From Deltaproteobacteria bacterium GWA2_55_10 (GTDB lineage Bacteria; Desulfobacterota; GWC2-55-46): a DNA stretch of 10,894 nucleotides. Position numbers and translations under genes: made by a program. Each line of letters begins with the position of its first letter. Within the stretch, counting starts at the first letter, position 1. Shown here in pieces: positions 7,878 through 10,894 of this stretch. The stretch lies in NCBI GenBank assembly GCA_001797415.1, contig MGPL01000161.1, forward strand, positions 1-10,894, in the 5' to 3' direction. Below the pieces are notes generated by a model. That model was not told the origin of the DNA, searched no databases, and saw only the letters and a program-made list of their open reading frames with translations.

Positions 7878-8756
7878 ATGGGCGGCGGGGTCCTGAAGAA
7901 CATCCTTGCGGCCGCGGGGGCGGTCTTCATAATCGTTATCGTACTGTCCATCGTCGTGGGCGTCTTCGCCTCCGGAGCGATAACAGGCGACAAGGTCGCG
8001 GTAGTGGAGCTCCTGGGCGTAATAGCCGACTCCACCGAAATAAACCAGGAGCTTAAGGACCTGGGAGACAGGGATGACGTTAAGGCGGTTGTCGTAAGGA
8101 TAGACTCCCCGGGCGGCGCGGTCGGCCCGTCCCAGGAGATACACCGGGAAATAACAAAGCTCAGGGAGAAGAAGACCGTCGTCGCGTCGATGGGCGCCAT
8201 GGCCGCCTCTGGCGGGTACTACGCGGCAGTCGCGGCAAACAAGGTTGTCGCGAACCCCGGCACCATAACCGGCTCGATCGGCGTCATAATCGAGTTCTTC
8301 AACGCCCAGGAACTCCTCGGCAAGCTGGGTCTCAAGGGCTACGTTGTAAAGAGCGGAAAGTACAAGGACGTAGGCTCGCCGCTTCGCGAGATGTCGCCTG
8401 AGGAGCAGGAGCTCATACAGGCGGTCATAAACGACGTCAACTCTCAGTTCATAAAGGCAGTCGCCGAGGGCAGGGGCATTGCCCCCGAGGCTGTCGCGAA
8501 GATAGCGGACGGAAGGATATTCACCGGAGCGCAGGCAAAGGAGCAGGGCCTGGTCGATGAGCTGGGCAGCCTCTCGGACGCGATTGCATTGAGCGCCAGG
8601 CTCGCCGGCATAGAGGGCGAGCCGGAAGTCGTATATACAGGAAAGCCCAGGATAAGCTTCTGGAAGGCCATGTTCGGGGACGCATCGGTCGATTCGCTGA
8701 CCGGGCTCTTCTCAGGCCTTCGGTTGATGTACCTAATGCCAAACCCAGCACGGTAA
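7878..8756 (+). CDS. sppA: Signal peptide peptidase SppA, short (36-kDa type) membrane-anchored Ser/Lys protease
   Basis: Membrane-bound peptidase of the S49 family that degrades cleaved signal peptides and other membrane-released peptides. The 292-aa protein has one N-terminal hydrophobic anchor (about residues 9-31) and then a single SppA domain, as in the short Bacillus-type enzyme rather than the duplicated E. coli form. Motifs are RIDSPGGAVGPSQEI (about 74-88), MAASGGYYAA with nucleophile Ser111, NPGTITGSIGV and KSGKYKD with probable general base Lys163; the 52-residue Ser-Lys spacing agrees with the Bacillus enzyme as I recall it. C-terminal GRIFTGAQAKEQGLVDELG is typical. ATG 7878 begins 1 nt after the rpsA stop, with only a GGAGAAGG tract upstream as possible Shine-Dalgarno. 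Co-transcription with rpsA is likely. Confidence 0.94.
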   Translation: MGGGVLKNILAAAGAVFIIVIVLSIVVGVFASGAITGDKVAVVELLGVIADSTEINQELKDLGDRDDVKAVVVRIDSPGGAVGPSQEIHREITKLREKKTVVASMGAMAASGGYYAAVAANKVVANPGTITGSIGVIIEFFNAQELLGKLGLKGYVVKSGKYKDVGSPLREMSPEEQELIQAVINDVNSQFIKAVAEGRGIAPEAVAKIADGRIFTGAQAKEQGLVDELGSLSDAIALSARLAGIEGEPEVVYTGKPRISFWKAMFGDASVDSLTGLFSGLRLMYLMPNPAR

Positions 8757-8777
8757 AAAGGAGGCGCAAAAAGTAAC

Positions 8778-9062
8778 ATGACGAAGAGCGAGTTGATAGA
8801 GGCTGTAGCCGCAAAGGCCACCAACTTCTCAAGAAAGGACGTCGAGATAATCGTCGACACCCTTTTCGAGTCCATGGCCCAGAGCCTGTCCAAGGGCGAC
8901 AAGGTGGAGATACGCGGCTTTGGCAGCTTCAAGATCAAGGAGAGGGACGGCAGGCAGGGGAGGAACCCCAAGTCCGGCGAGAACATCTTCATCGACGCGA
9001 AGAAGGTGCCCTTCTTCAAAGCAGGCAAGGAGATCAGGGAAAGGATCAACAACGGCAAGTAA
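8778..9062 (+). CDS. ihfB: HU/IHF-family DNA-bending protein, IHF beta-like
   Basis: Small nucleoid protein that binds and sharply bends DNA as a dimer. The 94-aa sequence starts MTKSELIEAVA, has VEIRGFGSFKIKER in the middle, and carries the DNA-intercalating arm motif GRNPKSGE (Pro64 at the arm tip) and the C-terminal VPFFKAGKEIRERI helix. MTKSELIE and IRGFGSF are closer to IHF-beta than to HU, and the rpsA-linked position is the usual ihfB location in Proteobacteria. Whether it pairs with an IHF-alpha elsewhere cannot be seen. A strong AAGGAGG (8758-8764), which begins just after the sppA stop, lies 13 nt from the ATG, longer than optimal. The stop TAA shares its last A with the ATG of the next gene. 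Confidence 0.9.
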   Translation: MTKSELIEAVAAKATNFSRKDVEIIVDTLFESMAQSLSKGDKVEIRGFGSFKIKERDGRQGRNPKSGENIFIDAKKVPFFKAGKEIRERINNGK

Positions 9063-9547
9063 TGAAGCAGATCTGGGCCCCCTGGCGCGTTGAATACATA
9101 CAGGCCGGAAAGGCTGAGGGATGCGTCTTCTGCAATGCCGGCGCTGTCAAGCCCGGTGAAGAACTTGTACTCTGGAACGGCTCCGCATCTGTCGTACTGC
9201 TCAATAAATTTCCGTACAACAGCGGCCATCTGATGGTCGCTCCTGCCCGCCACGTGTCAAAGGTCGAAGAGCTTACCCCCGAGGAGTCGGGCGACATATT
9301 CAGGCTCATCCGCCATTCGGTTTCGGTCTTGAAGGACCTGATGAACCCGGACGGCTTCAATATAGGCATGAATGTGGGAAGGGCGGCCGGAGCAGGCATC
9401 GACGACCACCTGCACATACACATAGTGCCCAGGTGGAACGGGGACGCGAACTTCATGCCGGTGCTCGCAGACATAAAGATAATCCCAGAGCACCTCGACG
9501 AGACCATGAAAAAGCTCCTGCCCCGCTTCAAAGATATCGGCCAATAG
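9062..9547 (+). CDS. HIT-family nucleotide hydrolase/phosphorylase, Ap4A phosphorylase-like
   Basis: Histidine-triad protein of 161 aa. The triad H-L-H-I-H-I-V sits at residues 116-122, with His118 as probable nucleotidyl-accepting residue. CVFC (Cys21, Cys24) is a likely zinc-binding pair. LLNKFPYNSGHLMVAPARHV and FNIGMNVGRAAGAGIDDHLHIH complete the HIT fold. The N-terminal WAPWRVEYI and the C-terminal extension RWNGDANFMPVLAD resemble the diadenosine tetraphosphate phosphorylase-like subgroup seen in actinobacteria and other phyla, rather than the short HinT proteins. The substrate is probably a dinucleoside polyphosphate or nucleoside phosphate; this is inferred from family resemblance. 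It overlaps ihfB by 1 nt and appears to be the last gene of the long operon. No terminator hairpin is visible after it. Confidence 0.87.
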   Translation: MKQIWAPWRVEYIQAGKAEGCVFCNAGAVKPGEELVLWNGSASVVLLNKFPYNSGHLMVAPARHVSKVEELTPEESGDIFRLIRHSVSVLKDLMNPDGFNIGMNVGRAAGAGIDDHLHIHIVPRWNGDANFMPVLADIKIIPEHLDETMKKLLPRFKDIGQ

Positions 9548-9571
9548 CGCCCGCAGTTGACAAAAAGGGTC

Positions 9572-9600
9572 TTGACAAAAAACACCTCCCGTACTAAACT
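9572..9600 (+). promoter_or_regulatory. Sigma-70-type promoter of the ZTP riboswitch transcript
   Basis: TTGACA (9572-9577) matches the -35 consensus in full. It is followed by a 17-nt spacer and TAAACT (9595-9600), 4 of 6 to the -10 consensus. The predicted start is near 9607, about 25 nt before the aptamer. A second TTGACAAAAA begins at 9557, exactly 15 nt upstream, and could be part of an operator or an alternative -35 without a matching -10. It lies 25 nt past the HIT gene stop. Confidence 0.7.
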
Positions 9601-9627
9601 ATGCTGCGCTAAAAAAATAGACCAACA

Positions 9628-9711
9628 GGTCAAGACCCAGTAACTGACGGAATCAAGGTGGACACCACCGGGGAGCAGGGTCTCTGAATAATGACGCCGA
9701 CCGTCTGGGCA
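9628..9711 (+). promoter_or_regulatory. ZTP riboswitch aptamer (pfl motif)
   Basis: The segment follows the ZTP/ZMP (pfl) riboswitch pattern. P1 is GACCC (9634-9638) paired with GGGTC (9678-9682), and can be extended by TC/GA across an internal loop. The conserved strand AGTAACTGACGG (9639-9650) follows. P2 is GGTGG (9657-9661) with CCACC (9665-9669), followed directly by GGGGAGC (9670-9676). The distal conserved strand CGACCGTCTGGGCA (9698-9711) supplies the ligand-binding P3/pseudoknot portion. The combination CCACCGGGGAGC plus CCGnCTGGGCA with correct order and spacing is specific to this class as I know it. The family senses 5-aminoimidazole-4-carboxamide riboside phosphates, which build up when 10-formyl-tetrahydrofolate is short. 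The next gene is isocitrate dehydrogenase, not a usual purine or folate gene. Confidence 0.88.
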
Positions 9712-9763
9712 GAAAAAGTGTGGTTTTAAACCCTCGCTATTTCAATGCTCAGGCGGTTTTTTT
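9701..9763 (+). terminator. Riboswitch-controlled intrinsic terminator
   Basis: CCGTCTGGGCA (9701-9711) pairs with TGCTCAGGCGG (9746-9756) in 11 consecutive pairs, two of them G-U wobbles. Seven Ts follow (9757-9763). The loop of 34 nt contains the small palindrome GGTTTTAAACC (9722-9732). The 5' arm is the conserved 3' strand of the ZTP aptamer, so ligand-bound aptamer and terminator exclude each other. The expected logic is termination without ligand and readthrough with ZTP. Confidence 0.85.
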
Positions 9764-9765
9764 AC

Positions 9766-9820
9766 GTCCGCTTAGAGCGCCTTGTGGCAAGCTGGTTTCG
9801 CCCGGAAAGGCAGTGCGGCA
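9766..9820 (+). other. Potential compact RNA fold between the riboswitch terminator and icd
   Basis: Three stems can be nested: CCGC (9768-9771) with GCGG (9815-9818), GCCTT (9779-9783) with AAGGC (9807-9811), and CTGG (9792-9795) with CCGG (9802-9805, one G-U). They are separated by asymmetric internal loops. Stems are short and the fold matches no family I can name. It would be transcribed only by readthrough of the ZTP terminator. It may be no more than chance pairing. Confidence 0.25.
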
Positions 9821-9835
9821 AACGAACTAAAATAT

Positions 9836-9867
9836 TTGACAAATCACGGAAAATCTGATTTAGTCAA
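9836..9867 (+). promoter_or_regulatory. Candidate icd promoter embedded in an inverted repeat
   Basis: TTGACA (9836-9841), 17 nt and TTTAGT (9859-9864, 4 of 6 to consensus) form a plausible sigma-70 promoter with a start near 9871, leaving a leader of about 98 nt. The same bases form a dyad: TTGAC/GTCAA (9836-9840/9863-9867) and AAATC/GATTT (9841-9845/9857-9861) with one extra A at 9862. A second, perfect 11-nt palindrome ATTTGACAAAT covers 9834-9844. A repressor bound here would cover both promoter elements. It lies downstream of the riboswitch terminator, so the gene may be expressed independently of ZTP. Confidence 0.45.
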
Positions 9868-9904
9868 TGCCTCAAAATCACGCCCGATACAGCTGAAAAA
9901 TTGC

Positions 9905-9962
9905 CCGGTTTTTCCGCTGGATTACAGTTTGTCCTCAAACCGGTTGAAAAAACTGACAGGAG
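9905..9962 (+). promoter_or_regulatory. icd leader: possible H-type pseudoknot next to the Shine-Dalgarno
   Basis: CCGGTTT (9905-9911) pairs with AAACCGG (9937-9943), 7 bp. CAGTTT (9925-9930), in the loop of that stem, pairs with AAACTG (9950-9955), 6 bp. The two stems interleave as an H-type pseudoknot with connecting loops of 13, 6 and 6 nt. The fold ends 2 nt before the AGGAG Shine-Dalgarno (9958-9962). All pairs are Watson-Crick. A role in controlling ribosome access is inference. Confidence 0.3.
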
Positions 9963-9968
9963 AAATGT

Positions 9969-10894
9969 ATGTCGAAGATCATCTATACGGCGATCGATGA
10001 AGCACCCGCACTGGCGACTTATTCTTTGCTCCCCGTTATCAAGGCGTTCACAGGGGCGGCCGGCATTGATGTAGAGACAAGGGACATCTCCCTTTCGGGA
10101 AGGATAATAGCGAACTTCCCGGAGGACCTCACCGGGGCACAGAAGATACCGGACGAGCTCTCGGCATTGGGCGAGCTTACCTTGAAGCCCGAGGCCAACA
10201 TAATCAAGCTGCCCAATATTAGCGCATCCCTCCCGCAGCTCAAGGCAGCGATAAAGGAGCTGCAGGAGAAGGGCTACAAGGTCCCCGATTATCCCGAAGA
10301 CCCCAAGACCGATGCCGAGAAGGAAATAAAGGCGAGGTACGCCAAGGTCCTCGGCAGCGCCGTGAACCCGGTTCTTCGCGAAGGCAACTCGGACCGCAGG
10401 GCCGCAGCATCGGTCAAGAACTACGCAAAGAAGCACCCGCACAAGATGGGCGCGTGGTCGGCCGATTCAAAGACCCATGTAGCGCACATGACCGGCGGAG
10501 ATTTCTACGGCTCCGAGAAATCCGTCACCGTAAACGAAGCCACCACCGTCAGGATTGAGTTTGTAGGCCAGGACGGCAAGACCACCGTCCTGAAGGAGAA
10601 GACAAACCTGAAGGCAGGCGAGGTCATGGACTCGTCCGTCATGAACCGCAACGCTCTGCGCAAGTTCTACGCCGAGCAGGTGGCTGACGCGAAGAAGCAG
10701 GGCGTGCTCTTCTCCTTGCACCTCAAGGCAACGATGATGAAGGTCTCTGACCCAATCATGTTCGGACACGCCGTCTCTGTATTCTTCAAGGATGTGTTCG
10801 AGAAGCACGCCGCCACCTTCAAGGAGATCGGCTTCAACCCGAATAACGGCCTCGGCGACCTCTATGCCAAGATAGCCAATCTGCCTGCCGACAA
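9969..10894 (+). CDS. icd: Monomeric NADP-dependent isocitrate dehydrogenase, N-terminal part
   Basis: Oxidative decarboxylation of isocitrate to 2-oxoglutarate with NADPH production, by the single-chain (about 740 aa) IDH type. The first 308 residues are present and the frame is open to the window end. The family start MSKIIYTAIDEAPALATYS is recognisable, followed by IKLPNISASLPQLKAAI, VNPVLREGNSDRRAA, VKNYAKKHPHKMGAW and SLHLKATMMKVSDPIMFGH. By alignment to the Azotobacter enzyme as I recall it (offset of two), the isocitrate contacts are Ser130, Asn133, Arg137, Arg143 and Lys253. The start ATG 9969 has AGGAG at 9958-9962 with 6-nt spacing. An ATG 4 nt earlier (9965) is out of frame and only 2 nt from the Shine-Dalgarno. 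The gene follows the ZTP riboswitch, a second candidate promoter and a structured leader. It is well coded and not visibly damaged. Confidence 0.95.
   Translation, partial: MSKIIYTAIDEAPALATYSLLPVIKAFTGAAGIDVETRDISLSGRIIANFPEDLTGAQKIPDELSALGELTLKPEANIIKLPNISASLPQLKAAIKELQEKGYKVPDYPEDPKTDAEKEIKARYAKVLGSAVNPVLREGNSDRRAAASVKNYAKKHPHKMGAWSADSKTHVAHMTGGDFYGSEKSVTVNEATTVRIEFVGQDGKTTVLKEKTNLKAGEVMDSSVMNRNALRKFYAEQVADAKKQGVLFSLHLKATMMKVSDPIMFGHAVSVFFKDVFEKHAATFKEIGFNPNNGLGDLYAKIANLPAD

Noticed and set aside
9620..9631. Small GACC-AACA-GGTC hairpin before the aptamer as an independent element
   Set aside because: Only 4 bp; more likely part of the riboswitch 5' flank or chance pairing that competes weakly with P1.
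9782..10000. 72-codon open frame with TTG start between the terminator and icd
   Set aside because: No Shine-Dalgarno, no recognisable domain, non-coding-like composition, and it runs over the icd start in another frame; the region is better explained as promoter and leader.
1..10894. CRISPR arrays, tRNA/rRNA genes, insertion sequences, phage or defence genes
   Set aside because: No repeat arrays, tRNA-like folds, transposase motifs or terminal inverted repeats seen; the window is a compact housekeeping/biosynthetic region.

Overview
The window is a moderately GC-rich bacterial chromosome segment with heavy use of AGG (Arg) and ATA (Ile) codons. All recognisable genes lie on the + strand. 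The order pheA - aminotransferase - aroF - tyrA - aroA - cmk - ispH - rpsA - sppA - ihfB resembles the cmk/rpsA/ihf neighbourhood of Proteobacteria, and especially of Geobacter-like Deltaproteobacteria (Desulfobacterota). This placement is inferred from gene order and protein flavour; a Nitrospirota-type or other deltaproteobacterial-like lineage is not excluded.

Region 1 (1-4675) is an aromatic amino-acid operon. It holds the C-terminal ACT end of prephenate dehydratase, a HisC-type aminotransferase, a Thermotoga-type DAHP synthase with an N-terminal regulatory domain, prephenate dehydrogenase and EPSP synthase. It thus covers the entry step and the EPSP step of the shikimate pathway, the two prephenate branches and probably the final transamination. 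A strong GC-rich hairpin without a U-tract sits between aroF and tyrA.

Region 2 (4672-9547) continues with almost no gaps into housekeeping genes: CMP kinase, IspH (isoprenoid precursors), ribosomal protein S1 with six S1 domains, a membrane-anchored SppA protease, an IHF-beta/HU-type DNA-bending protein and a HIT-family nucleotide hydrolase/phosphorylase. Many junctions overlap by 1-20 nt, which suggests translational coupling. The largest internal gap (72 nt, before rpsA) looks like a leader with its own regulation.

Region 3 (9548-9968) is about 420 nt without a convincing gene and is the most interesting part. A good sigma-70-type promoter is followed by an RNA that matches the ZTP (pfl motif) riboswitch. 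Its conserved 3' strand (CCGTCTGGGCA) is also the 5' arm of an 11-bp intrinsic terminator stem ending in seven Ts, which is the arrangement expected of a ZTP-activated transcriptional switch. After the terminator come a compact potential stem structure, a second candidate promoter embedded in an inverted repeat, and a possible H-type pseudoknot ending 2 nt before the Shine-Dalgarno sequence of the next gene.

Region 4 (9969-10894) is the first 308 residues of a monomeric NADP-dependent isocitrate dehydrogenase. ZTP riboswitches usually precede purine or one-carbon genes, so an aptamer whose next gene is isocitrate dehydrogenase is unusual. The second candidate promoter leaves open whether the switch really controls that gene.
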